From Melampsora larici-populina 98AG31 (lineage: Eukaryota > Basidiomycota > Pucciniomycetes > Pucciniales > Melampsoraceae): a DNA stretch of 64,000 nucleotides. The position numbers and the translations under genes are program-made. Positions 10,053 through 19,523 of this stretch are shown piece after piece. Position 1 is the stretch's first letter. Each line of letters starts with the position of its first letter. The notes below the pieces were generated by a model, which was not told where the DNA came from, did not search any database, and saw nothing but the letters and a program-made list of their open reading frames with translations. The stretch is taken from contig NW_006768773.1 of NCBI RefSeq assembly GCF_000204055.1, positions 422,103 through 486,102 on the forward strand, read 5' to 3'.

Positions 10053-10332
10053 CCGCAATCCAATCTCAATTCAATGTCAGTTCAATATCAGTTTGACCTC
10101 CAATCATGTTTGAGTGGGGGATATGCATGGGCTGCATAATCACTTGAACCTTCCAGACATTCTGACACCTTCATGTGTGGACATGCAACCAAACTTAATT
10201 CCAGTTCACTCTGGAAGGTTGTTTGTTTGCTACTCTAGGCCAAACATTGAGATTGGATTTGAGATTGGATTGAGATTGGATTGAGCTGGACGTACTCACT
10301 GGCCTGCCAGTGAGTAGTAAAATGACACTGTG
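10006..10332. mobile_element. 327-bp MITE inside gag (CACTA/CMC-type ends)
   Basis: The ends are inverted repeats of about 39 bp that begin CACAGTGTCATTTTACTA and differ at one position, containing the self-complementary TCACTGGCAGGCCAGTGA region. Trinucleotide AGA lies at both edges (10003-10005 and 10333-10335), a 3-bp target duplication as made by CACTA/CMC elements. The interior carries several copies of GAGATTGGATT and its complement near both ends and has no coding capacity. Insertion plus duplication adds 330 bp, so the reading phase is kept. Confidence 0.82.
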
Positions 10333-10390
10333 AGAAACAATCAGGTACAGCGTCAAAAGATCAGGCAAGAAAGTAGCTGCTCTCTCTTTT

Positions 10391-11554
10391 TTGCCTAGTC
10401 TTAATTTGTCATCACCATTATCTGTAGAAACCCCTGCATGTTTATCTAATGCAATTAATCTGGTTTCTGTTAGTGTTGACTCTGAGTGCGCCATAATGGC
10501 TAATGAGGATGAGCCTCTCAATGCATGTAAGAAAATAAGTATGAGTAATAATTTCCCTTCTGTCGCCACAGTGCATAATCTTGAGTGCGTACAGTCTATC
10601 CTTGCCGTCAAAGAACCACGAGTACGGTCAAGATGTGATGAACACATGGTGTCATCAGGGTCCTCATTGGACCCAGCCAGCCTAACAAGAGATGCGAGTA
10701 ACGCATTCTTGCCGGCCAGCGAGCCCGTTATTTCACTTCTTGGAGAAGTCAAACTTGATCAGTTTGATTCCTTGGCTGCGCTTGACAACAACTCGGATGG
10801 TGACCAAGTCGACTTTGTCCTCTCTGTAGGGCAAGTCGCCATTAAGGTCTTAATAGACACAGGCGCCCGCGTGTCCTATATATCAAGCCGTCTTGTCTCA
10901 AAGTTGAGATATACGACTTACGCTAATACTAAGGAGCCAACTGTTTATGGTGCTTGGGGCGAGCCCCAAGTCTGTAAGCGATTGGTAGATTTTAAGTTTG
11001 ACCTATCAGGTTTGAGTTTTTTGCAGCCATGCCGCGTCGCTTCGTTGGGGAACTACGAAGTGATCCTGGGTATGGATTGGATCAATAAGCATGCTCTAGT
11101 CACTGATTGGAGGTCAGGAGAATGGACTTTAGTGGGCCATAATAAGCAGACCGCCTTGTTTGATCCTTGTGCGGTCAAGGCCCCGAAAATAAGAACCCAT
11201 CTTCTTAATAATGTTATGGAAGTTAACAAGGAGGATAAGCCTCTCAGTCGAGGAGCTATTCGACGGCTCCTTCGTCGAAAGAATGCCGAGTGCTATCTTA
11301 TTGATGAACTGATTTGGACCGCGGAACAAGATTCCGTGAGCACAATATGCACAGAAAATGGCCCTAGGGAGGAAACTCCCTCTGAGGTGCCCACTGTCGT
11401 TACTACCAATCCTAAGCTACGAAAGATAGCATTGGACATTATTGCGAAGTACAAAAATTTGTTCGACCCGGTCAAGAAAGCTCTCACAAAAGAGAGAGTC
11501 GTGCAGCATTTAATTGATACAGGGGACTCAGCCCCTGTGTATCAACCAGTATGA
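10391..11554 (+). pseudogene. Gypsy pol: aspartic protease and linker, ended by TGA
   Basis: This frame is shifted relative to gag and has no convincing ATG start, so it was probably expressed by frameshifting. The retropepsin core is visible: the catalytic LIDTGARVSYIS at about residue 155, and LGMDWINKHALVTDW near 226, the Ty3/gypsy signature after the protease. The C-terminal part runs into the segment that normally leads into reverse transcriptase (VQHLIDTGDSAPVYQPV). TGA at 11552-11554 stands where homologues have arginine before the LSPLLLEEL segment, and the same frame continues after it, so this is a nonsense mutation rather than a natural end. Confidence 0.8.
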
Positions 11555-12326
11555 CACTTGTCGCCTCTACTCTTGGAGGAGTTACGCTCTCGTCTGGAGA
11601 CTCTTCAACGCAACGGTTTCATAAGGCCTTCTACGTCGCCTTGGTCTTCCCCGAATTTTGTTTGCTCAAAACGCTACGGGTAAGCTGTGTTTTTGTGTTG
11701 ACTATTGAGCAGTTAACGCTATTACAAAACGCAATTGCCATCCACTTCCCATGGTTCAGGACTGCTTCGATCAGCTTTATGGCGCTAAGAGGTTCTCAAA
11801 GCTTGATCTTCAACAGGGTTTTCATCAAATGAAGATCTCTCTTCCTCATGTCCCAAAAACCGCGTTCAGTACCCGGTACGGCCACTACGAATGGCTAGTG
11901 ATGCCTTTCGGATTGGTGAATGCCCCTTCCACATTTCAGCGTATGATGTCTGACATACTTCGGCCTTATTTGGATAAGTTTGTGCAGGTTTATATGGATG
12001 ATATCCTTATACATTCCAGGACTGATGAGGAGCACGAGGGACATGTCAAATTGGTTTTGGAGGCTTTAAGCAAAGCTGAATTGAAATTCAGTGGGCCCAA
12101 ATCTTTGTTATATGCGGAGGAAATTCAATTTGTTGGTCATCTGCTGTCTCAACATGGGATAAGGCCTATGCCGGAAAAAGTGGAAGCAATTCAGCAATGG
12201 CCTCGTCCAAAGGACGTTCATGATGTTCGTTCCTTTTTGGGTCTTGCAGGGTATTATAGGAGATTCATAAGGGATTTCTTGCTTCTTGCTCAAGGCACGA
12301 AATGTAAGACCGGTCCAAAATGGTAG
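11555..12326 (+). pseudogene. Gypsy reverse transcriptase, broken and truncated
   Basis: After the TGA the same frame reads LSPLLLEELRSRLETLQ and NGFIRPSTSPWSSP. A one-base insertion near 11652 then shifts the frame to TGKLCFCVDY, where a second TGA at 11706-11708 occupies the expected arginine of VDYRAVN. Downstream the domain is clear: FSKLDLQQGFHQMKI, the FGLVNAPSTFQRMM segment, catalytic VYMDDILIHS near 11991, and FLGLAGYYRRFIRDF. The sequence then departs from the family and stops at 12326, without RNase H or integrase. Confidence 0.88.
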
Positions 12327-12812
12327 TAACCAAGGTTTGAGATACAGATCAAAAGGGGAAATGGAAATGGGAGGATTAGGACGGATTCAAAGAATCTCCA
12401 ATGACTGCACCTAGGGTACGTATGACGTATCCCCGCTCACTCAAAGAAATGAGATCAGAGGTTTCTTTACAAACATCTCGTCCCAAATTCTTTCCCGTCT
12501 CTATCCCTTCATCCATTTCCTTTCTTCCCTGTTTCTCAAACTTACTATCCGTAATTACTACTTCAATTTTAAACCACATTACAATAAACTAATACTAATA
12601 CTAACTAATTTTGAGAATAAACGCTAAACTTTACATAACTATAATCATCACAATCATCAATCAAATTAACTCTTTTACTTTAATAAAAATCGTTAAAAAT
12701 CGTTTCAAACACAAGTCTGTCACTAGTCCATAATAGTAGTACCAAACTCAATTCATCAACAAAGACCTTAACCAAGGACAAGTAGAGAAATTTGATTATT
12801 ATAGACTTGAAT
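12327..12812. other. Spacer, nothing recognised
   Basis: Pyrimidine-rich and AT-rich sequence with no gene similarity. It lies immediately 3' of the truncated gypsy element; no LTR end could be defined. Confidence 0.4.
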
Positions 12813-13499
12813 ATGACAAAGACAGAATCAACGGTAGCGAGAGCCATTAGAGCAAGCCGAAGAGTGCAAGGTTTAGAGGTAGACAATGCCAGTCAAACAG
12901 GACAAACTCAACCAGAGGCAGGACCTAGCTCGAGCATGCAAGAGTCAGCACAAACCAGTACAGCACTGGTAAACGACATAGTCAACTCCAACAATCCGGT
13001 AAATCAAGAACCCAAGAGGCAGCTACGAAACCCAGTTACACCACAACAACACCTGCAGAAGTTTATAGAACTAGAACCACACCCCCTTTGGAACTTCATA
13101 GGACACGTTCCGATTCCACTGCCTTTCCCAACGACATCGAGTCTTGAAGCCAACATTAGACAGCCCAAGGAAAGTGTTCAAAATTCCTCATCAGACCAAG
13201 ACGACCCGCATAACGACTTCATCGACAGTGACAACAAGTCAGAGAGCGAAAGAAGCGATTCAGACGATTCAGAAAAAACAGAAGAAGAGAAGAAGAGTAG
13301 GTTACACAAATCTTCACCATCGCTAGGATCGTCAAACAGCAACAAGGAGTCAGGAGGAAATTCAAGCGACTCATCGTCAGTTTCAAATTCAGATAGTGAA
13401 AATAGTGATTCAGGTTCAGAATCAGGAAGCAGTTCGGATGACTCAGACAGACAAGGAGAGAAAGGTGAGAAATCTGAACTTCAGTGTGAACTTGAATAA
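12813..13499 (+). CDS. Acidic Ser/Asp-rich hypothetical protein (228 aa)
   Basis: The first ATG in this frame is at 12813. Residues 1-75 are mixed and polar. A short ordered-looking segment follows (LRNPVTPQQHLQKFIELE, then PHPLWNFIGHVPIPLPFP). From about residue 120 to the end the chain is almost entirely Ser, Asp, Glu, Asn and Lys, so likely disordered. There is no signal peptide, membrane span or known motif. The reading frame is long for AT-rich sequence, but its biased composition weakens that argument. It could be the N-terminal part of a retroelement gag or a dispensable host gene; I do not recognise it. Confidence 0.4.
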   Translation: MTKTESTVARAIRASRRVQGLEVDNASQTGQTQPEAGPSSSMQESAQTSTALVNDIVNSNNPVNQEPKRQLRNPVTPQQHLQKFIELEPHPLWNFIGHVPIPLPFPTTSSLEANIRQPKESVQNSSSDQDDPHNDFIDSDNKSESERSDSDDSEKTEEEKKSRLHKSSPSLGSSNSNKESGGNSSDSSSVSNSDSENSDSGSESGSSSDDSDRQGEKGEKSELQCELE

Positions 13500-14097
13500 C
13501 GCTATCCCAATTTTCCAAATTTAAACCCTCCTAAAAGACCTACATTCCGGTCATCCACACCATCCTTTGTAATATAAAAATCTATCCTTCCTTAATTCCA
13601 AATTTGGAAACTTCCTATAGTTGAAAACCCTCTCAATCATCCTAATTTCCAAATCTATAACCTATAACCTAAACTCCCTATCGATCATACTCCAACCCTA
13701 GAACATTCCATAATACCTAGGACCAAAAAGAGATTGATTTCAATAATAATCTTGGTTACAACAGCTCCTCTGCGAGTAGAGCGCCCCAGATAGGGAAGAA
13801 ATCAAAGATGACATATAACTCCTTTGAATTAGAGAGCTCCTCTTAGAGTAGCTTTGTAAAGTAATACAAGAGATTTCCAAACAGTAAAAGTTGCAGATTG
13901 CCCCCCCTCCTTGACACCTGAACCTGTCCCTCACCTTTTGCTGCCTTCCCAGCCCTTTTATTTCCTGCTCTTTGTTCAAAAGAAACTCCACATCATGGCA
14001 AGAAGGCTCACCGACACACACAGCCACCCTCCAAACTGACAACAAGACAATTCAGTGCGTAAATGCTGTCGTCCGCGCAGCAAAACTAAAAGCAATT
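13500..14097. other. Spacer, nothing recognised
   Basis: AT-rich and C-rich patches with no supported gene or repeat. The right part is the 3' flank of the tRNA gene on the minus strand. Confidence 0.45.
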
Positions 14098-14177
14098 GCA
14101 CTGTCGGGGATTCGAACCCCGGACTAAAGCTGTTCTATGATGGAAGGCTTCAATGCTAACCGCTACACCAACAGCGC
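14098..14177 (-). tRNA. tRNA-Gly(UCC) with a 9-nt intron
   Basis: The minus-strand sequence folds into a full cloverleaf. The acceptor stem GCGCTGT pairs with ACAGTGC (one G-U). The D arm is GTGT/GCAT around AGCGGTTA, the anticodon stem GAAGC/GCTTT, and the T arm CGGGG/CCCCG around TTCGAAT, with a 4-nt variable loop. The anticodon loop reads C-U-UCC-A, then 9 extra nt (TCATAGAAC), then A38, so the intron sits at the canonical position after base 37. The mature length is 71 nt before CCA addition. Anticodon UCC predicts glycine. Confidence 0.85.
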
Positions 14178-14786
14178 TTGTGGCCAAATACTCCCAAACC
14201 GCGCTATGGCCACGGACGCTAAGAAACGCGAGGAAAAGAATCCAGCCATCAAGATTTGTGTGATGTAAATCTTTAGGCATAAGAGATCAATTCTTCAATC
14301 TGTGTGTGTTTTCAGCGTGGCGCATAGCAAGCGCTATAGTGGGATGAGGTTTAGTGGAGTACAAGGCCAGGACATGCAAGGGAGAAATAGTCTCAAAGTT
14401 TTTTTTTTGGATTGATCTTGCTTCAAGTAGCAACAGGCGGCATTTTATATATTAGAAACCCCGTTGAATGAAAGGGATTCAACATTTTCGTGTACTAGGC
14501 AGGTACGCAGCCATGGCAACCTGAAAGGTTTTACACAATAGCATCAGCGATGTGGGATGCAATACTCGTCAAGATAAAAACTTGAGGCAGGCTTACGCGA
14601 ATGGTTGGTGATGATGTTGCATTCAGCTTCATAGCTTGTTTCACTATTGTGTGGACAATCCGGGCCTACAATAGAATTGTTGATGTGATCATATGGTTAG
14701 TATAAAAGTATTGTGAATGTTGTCCCTCATTGGATGGTGACTTACCGGATTTCCGATCACACTTGGTCTTCCAGGATTTGTTCGCG
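14178..14786. other. Spacer between tRNA and secreted-protein gene
   Basis: No coding potential is supported. It contains short poly-T and AT stretches. Its right half is the 3' flank of the minus-strand secreted-protein gene. Confidence 0.45.
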
Positions 14787-15366
14787 TCACAGACTAACAA
14801 TGCGCAAGCAATTAGATGATAATGATTCCACACGGAGGAATAAAAGCAATGCCCGGTTTTCTAACTCGAGGACGCGAATGGTGCGTGGCTCACTGATTTT
14901 CACATCGTTTCCGACCGGTAGGCTATAATCTTTGTCACAAGTAAACTCAACATCCGGTTTCCATTGATGGCTGTTGATTTGACATCCTGTGGCTGATAGA
15001 CGGACCAATAGAATTCAAAGAGCAGGGGCAATGTAAGTGAGTTGTGACACTGGGATGAGAAAAGTGAGGGACTGGAAGAGGGTAAACTGCTCACCTGTCG
15101 CTGCGTTACACCTTCCCCATGGACACTTGTATTCTCTCGTGCCTCCATTGACAGAAGTATAGCAAGCTGAAGAATAGATGACAATCAATTGCCATCAAAT
15201 GGGATGTCGCGCCCAAGAAATGCGCTAAAGAGGTACGATATTACCCACCAACGGTGTTACCTTGAGAACTGACTAAGCCTGGGCTCGCATTGCAAACAAC
15301 GAATTCGCTCCTGGCAAAACCCACAAGGGTCGCGAAGTACAAGATGAAAACGCGAAATCGATTCAT
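14787..15366 (-). CDS. Small secreted cysteine-containing protein, candidate effector (127 aa, 3 exons)
   Basis: Exons at 15366-15261, 15166-15095 and 14992-14787 join at gtaaca..cag and gtgagc..cag borders and sum to 384 bp in frame. The N-terminus MNRFRVFILYFATLVGFARS is a typical signal peptide: a basic start, a hydrophobic core and a small residue near position 20. The mature part begins with a cysteine-spaced domain (VVCNAS, QACYTS, YKCPWGRC, GCQINSHQWKPDVEF, TCDKDY), about six cysteines in 60 residues, suggesting disulfides. The C-terminal 50 residues are cysteine-poor. In a plant-parasitic rust such proteins are often secreted into the host. That role is inference from length, signal peptide and cysteines only. 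I do not recognise a named family. Confidence 0.7.
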
Positions 15367-16077
15367 GACAAAATGAAGCTTTCAGAGGCGGGAGTTGATG
15401 GAGAGCTGGGGTACAAAGGGTATTAGAGGGAGGTCCAATACATATACAAAACTCTCCACTCTATTTGCCATAGACCCTAGATCTTTATTTTGTATACAGC
15501 CATTGGTATGGTAACACACCTCAGAGTCGAAGATATATTAGGGTCTTGATCATTCTACACTTGGCATGGCTGATAGTAGCTCAGCCACCGTGCTAATTGT
15601 AATTGCATCGAGTGACTCAAAGCAGTGGAGCGGAAGCATCGGAGGATTTTTGGAGATGGGGATGCCCGAGGGTGCAACTTGCAAGAGGGAGCCGCATGAG
15701 TGAATAGCGGAAAGAAATCAGCCAACGCCCAATTCAGCATGGTCATCCTGTGAAACGTCTTGTTTTGCGCCCCCAATACATTGTGTGCCCCGTAAGGTAC
15801 GGGTGCGGGGGGTTTGGTGTAAAGTCCCCTACCCGCGGTTTGTGAGCAAAAACTTCGGTTTCAAACTAAAGACGTGACAAACATAATAGTCCAGACAGTA
15901 AAGATGAACAAAAGTAGAAAACAAGACGGTAGAGACAGACTAGAGTTGAAAAAAAAGAAAAGTAAAAAGAAATGAAAAGTGTATGATGAAATTGATCATG
16001 ATTCACAATCGTTGTCAATCACAATATGTTTTCCTGAACCTGATGTGGTAAGTTTGTGAGGGAAATACATAGGCCCA
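15367..16077. other. Spacer with promoter-like sequence
   Basis: On the minus strand a TATA-like TTTGTATATG near 15440 lies about 75 bp upstream of the secreted-protein start. Around 15785-15835 a GC-rich stretch (ACGGGTGCGGGGGG, then CCCCTACCCGCGG) resembles MITE ends but has no partner that I could find. No gene is seen. Confidence 0.4.
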
Positions 16078-17740
16078 AAAATTCAAAACCACTCCTTGAT
16101 GCACACAAGCATCTCCACACTCATAGGAGTGAGAGAAGATCTTCGAGGACTTGTAATTGCTTTTGTCGTACTGAAGGCTCCCTCAGATGGTGTGCCTGTA
16201 GCTGGAATTGCAAGGTACATCTTTGCCATCTTGGCAAGTCCTGGTAGGTTTTACTCCTTTGCTTTCCAAAAAGATAATATGTCACCGCAATGACGGTCAC
16301 AATCACCCAGATAGCAACTAATCTCACTTTCAATGGTGGAGTATGAAGCTGATTCTTTGGTTCCGTTGATTGCTTTGGCAAATTGATTTGGTTTGAGCTT
16401 CTGCTTTGTGAGTGTGGGAGTTGGAGAAACAGAGGCAAAGCTTGATGCCTGGTCAAGAAACAGTTGCTTGAAGTCATTGGGAGTCATGCCATACTCTGGA
16501 AAAAACTGTGCTCGATCCTATGCATGCATATTTGGTTAATGGAAATATTATCAACTTTGATGAATCATCATTTAAATCCATGCTTACCTCAAAGAACCTC
16601 AACTTTAGCCAAGGGTTCAAAATCATTGCACAAACCGCTGCTGGTTTATTAAGTGCTGCTTGGGAGTAGTCTTTGAGCTTCTTCAACATGTCCTTTGCTG
16701 TGGTTATAAGCTGAGTAGGGTCATACTTATCCTTGACCTGAAGTGAACAGATTAACAATGTTCAGGACAAGAAAACATTGGTCAAGATTGTGAAATGATA
16801 AGATAACATACACCGGCTTTGCTAGTCGACGAGCGCACACCAACTCCCTTTGAGGCAGAAAGGGAAGTCGTGCGCGCTCGTCGACGAGCGAACACTACCC
16901 GGACACGATGATACCTTCATCAAACCCTTGTTGATTACTGTATAAACAGGGATCACTTTGTGCATCGTAGGAAATTTCCTTTGACACAACATATTCCAAC
17001 CTAGATAACGCATACTTTGGGGCCTGGCGTTCACAATATTGCACGCAAGCTTCTTTTAAGCAAAGAGCTCACTTCAGCATGAAGTACGATGAATTCCATT
17101 GGGTTGGAACATCAACCATGAGCCGGTTGACATGATCACTTGACTCAGGTTGTGATTGATTGGGGCCTTCCTCATTGCGGTTTGAGGCAGAGCAATACTG
17201 GAAGAAGTCAAAAGCATCTTGATCTTGCTGTACCTCAACATCGTCCTTGCCTTTGTCCATCTCGGTAGGCTAATTTAGTTCCTCTGGTCCTTGTCTGCTG
17301 AAGATGTCTGAAGATCACAAACTAAAGCTATGACACTAGCAAAGTTCTGACTATGTTGAGGTGTTTTCCAAGTGTATAAAGCAAGACCATGTACAGGAGC
17401 ATAGCTAGTGTTCAAGTTGACAGAAGTGTTGTTGGGTGTTTGAACAATGTTCACTAATGACAGAGGAAGGTGTTCATCATCATCAAATGCATTGTCTCCA
17501 AAAATTTTGAGGCCTTGTTTGGCGGCCAGGTTGATCATGTGGGTGCAGCATCCCATAAGCTGATTTTTGTCAAAGGTAATGTCTGGCTCTTGCAATATCA
17601 AGCGTCCAAGCTTTCCATTTACACCAGCATTATTGGCTGTCATACCAGCTATCTTTGAGCCCAATTTTTATTGATGAATATACTTGAGAAGGATCTCAGC
17701 AAAGTTATTGGCATCATGAGGACCTACACAAATGAAATGA
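16078..17740 (-). pseudogene. hAT-family transposase pseudogene
   Basis: Minus-strand pieces appear in the order of a hAT transposase. From 17740 downward: GPHDANNFAEILLKYIHQ then a TAA, IAGMTANNAGVNGKLGRLI, CCTHMINLAAKQGLKIFGDN, then near 17080 LMVDVPTQWNSSYFMLK (the conserved WNS box). Near 16600 comes ILNPWLKLRFFE. Near 16200-16100, in another frame, comes TPSEGAFSTTKAITSPRRSS with MSVEMLVCIKEWF, which is the C-terminal dimerisation domain. Stops and frame changes separate the pieces, and a foldback sequence interrupts it at 16825-16885. No terminal repeats or target duplication were found. It is a dead cut-and-paste transposase. Confidence 0.8.
16825..16885. repeat. 61-bp foldback inside the hAT pseudogene
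   Basis: GTCGACGAGCGCACAC at the left is the near-complement of GTGCGCGCTCGTCGAC at the right, and the inner CTCCCTTT/AGAAAGGGA arms also pair, so nearly the whole segment forms a hairpin. It is GC-rich compared with its surroundings and sits between transposase coding pieces. Confidence 0.65.
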
Positions 17741-17849
17741 ATGGTTGTCCAGCAAACAATCTAAGATATTGTTATCAATCATAATGGATAATAGAAAACA
17801 AAAATGTACCTTTTTGGGTATTTTTATGCTACATCAACTTGCCCATTGT

Positions 17850-18145
17850 CAAGGCTGCCATCATCCTATGCTAGTATATTATACCATGAGTAGACAACTA
17901 TACCAATATAGTTGTACCTATACTATACTGAAAAATATACCCAGTATAGTTGGATTTACCAAATATCCTGAAAGACACCTATACAAGTTTTCAAAAACGA
18001 ATCTGACTATACTTCAGTATATGTAAGCTATACTGAGTATATTTCAACTATATTACTATACTATGTTTAGCGCTATACTATACCAAGTATAGTTCAGATG
18101 CAGTATAGTATAGTGCGGTATAGGCATAGTATAGTGGCAGCCTTG
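17850..18145. mobile_element. Candidate 296-bp MITE rich in TATACTA/TAGTATA
   Basis: The ends share CAAGGCTGCCA in inverted orientation, followed by similar CCTATGC-type sequence. The interior contains many copies of AGTATAGT/ACTATACT and no coding sequence. The flanking octamers (CCCATTGT and CTGTTCTT) do not match, so no target duplication supports it. Confidence 0.5.
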
Positions 18146-18399
18146 CTGTTCTTTTCTTGTAAAATATGCGTAGAGGTTTTAAAGCAGGACACCTTTTTAG
18201 GCGTCCCAAATTAAAACACATACTTGTTTGGATTTATAAAAATTATGCAAAAAAAAAAACTTGAAACCCCCTATTACCCCATGTCACATTCATTTTTACA
18301 TTCAATAGATTTACACTCCACATTGAGTGTAAAATGTCCAGTGTAAAAATCTCTTTACCACTAAATAACCCACAAGCTCAAACAATCTCAAACACTAGC

Positions 18400-18566
18400 G
18401 GTACACAAACTTGAACACCCAACCTAAAAACCCATGAGAACCTGATTGTCTTTTGGGTTTTGTCCATGGGTTTTCCGCTTCCCCGTTGGACAAAACCCAA
18501 AAAACAACCGGGCTGTCATGGGTTTTGTCCATGGGTTTTTAGGTCGGGTCTTCATGTTTGTGTACC
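18400..18566. repeat. 167-bp imperfect palindrome (foldback MITE candidate)
   Basis: The left arm begins GGTACACAAAC and runs through CCTAAAAACCCATG. The right arm is its imperfect complement, ending CATGGGTTTTTAGG, then GTTTGTGTACC. The GGTTTTGTCCATGGGTTTT motif recurs inside. I could not find a target duplication. Confidence 0.6.
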
Positions 18567-19523
18567 CCTACTATTTAAAAAGATTACAAAATTAACTTGA
18601 TCACTTGCAAAATCTCTCAAATGAGCTACAATCTCAATCACCTGAATTCCACGTGAAGTATATTACATACATGATACCAACTCATTTGTAAATAAAACAA
18701 AGATTATAGCAATCAGTTACCAGGATCCATTCAGTACAATAAAGTGACTTCCAATAAGAAGCTTCAATAAAGGAGTATATAGACATAAGCCTCCACTTTC
18801 CTGTGAGTCTGGAGGACCATTGATAGAGGACATGGGAACCTTTGAATACTCCCATGAGATGACCTATCAAATCTGCACCACTCTATGGTATATTTATTGG
18901 ACATTACCTTGATGGCTTTCAAGTTCAAAATGTTTTAGAAATAGCATGCTCATGTTGAACTAGCAAGGCACAAAGGCCGTAAGCTGACACTTCAAGTAAA
19001 ACCTTTTTATTATCTGCACTTTTGAATATGATGACCTTCTGGGTGATGTTGAGGGACAACCAGTAAAATCCTTCTGCTGACTACATATTTTCATCAAGAT
19101 GGCATCTGGTCTTTTGAAATCTGAATGCAATTGTTGGACTGTTGGATATCATGATTAGGTAACTAAAAATCAAGTGTAAAAATTCCAAATCTATTCTTGG
19201 ATCACCAATACCATTCACCAATTTATCTACATACATCAATCAATCAAAAGCTATAATAAATCAAATCTATAAAGTAAACTTCATGTTAAAAAAATCTAAA
19301 TTAAAGCCAACCTGATCTCAAAATCAAACCAAAAAAAATCCAATTAAGTCCAAAGGAAAAAAATGAAAATTATTAAGAAACAAAACTCAAGGTTACTATA
19401 ATTATAAATTGATCATGTCTCCACAATAAACCCTGTGGTGCTACTTATATCTTTCTCTATATGTTCTATGTTCTATGAATCTATTTACAAAATCAGTATC
19501 TATATATGTATATCAAACTCATT
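18567..19523. other. Spacer, 3' flank of the carrier gene
   Basis: AT-rich sequence with several A-tracts. One minus-strand frame of about 60 codons near 18700 shows no recognisable feature. No RNA gene or repeat is supported. Confidence 0.45.

Larger units (their letters stand above)
8256..12326 (+). mobile_element. Truncated Ty3/gypsy retrotransposon
   Basis: The order is gag with a zinc-knuckle start, aspartic protease, then reverse transcriptase, as in Ty3/gypsy. The sequence stops in the connection region after the reverse transcriptase palm; no RNase H, integrase or 3' LTR follows. A MITE is inserted at 10006-10332, and the polymerase frame has two TGA codons and a 1-bp frameshift. The element is therefore non-autonomous. 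Confidence 0.85.

Noticed and set aside
12792..12812. Start of the acidic protein at 12792
   Set aside because: That codon is TTG; the first in-frame ATG is at 12813.
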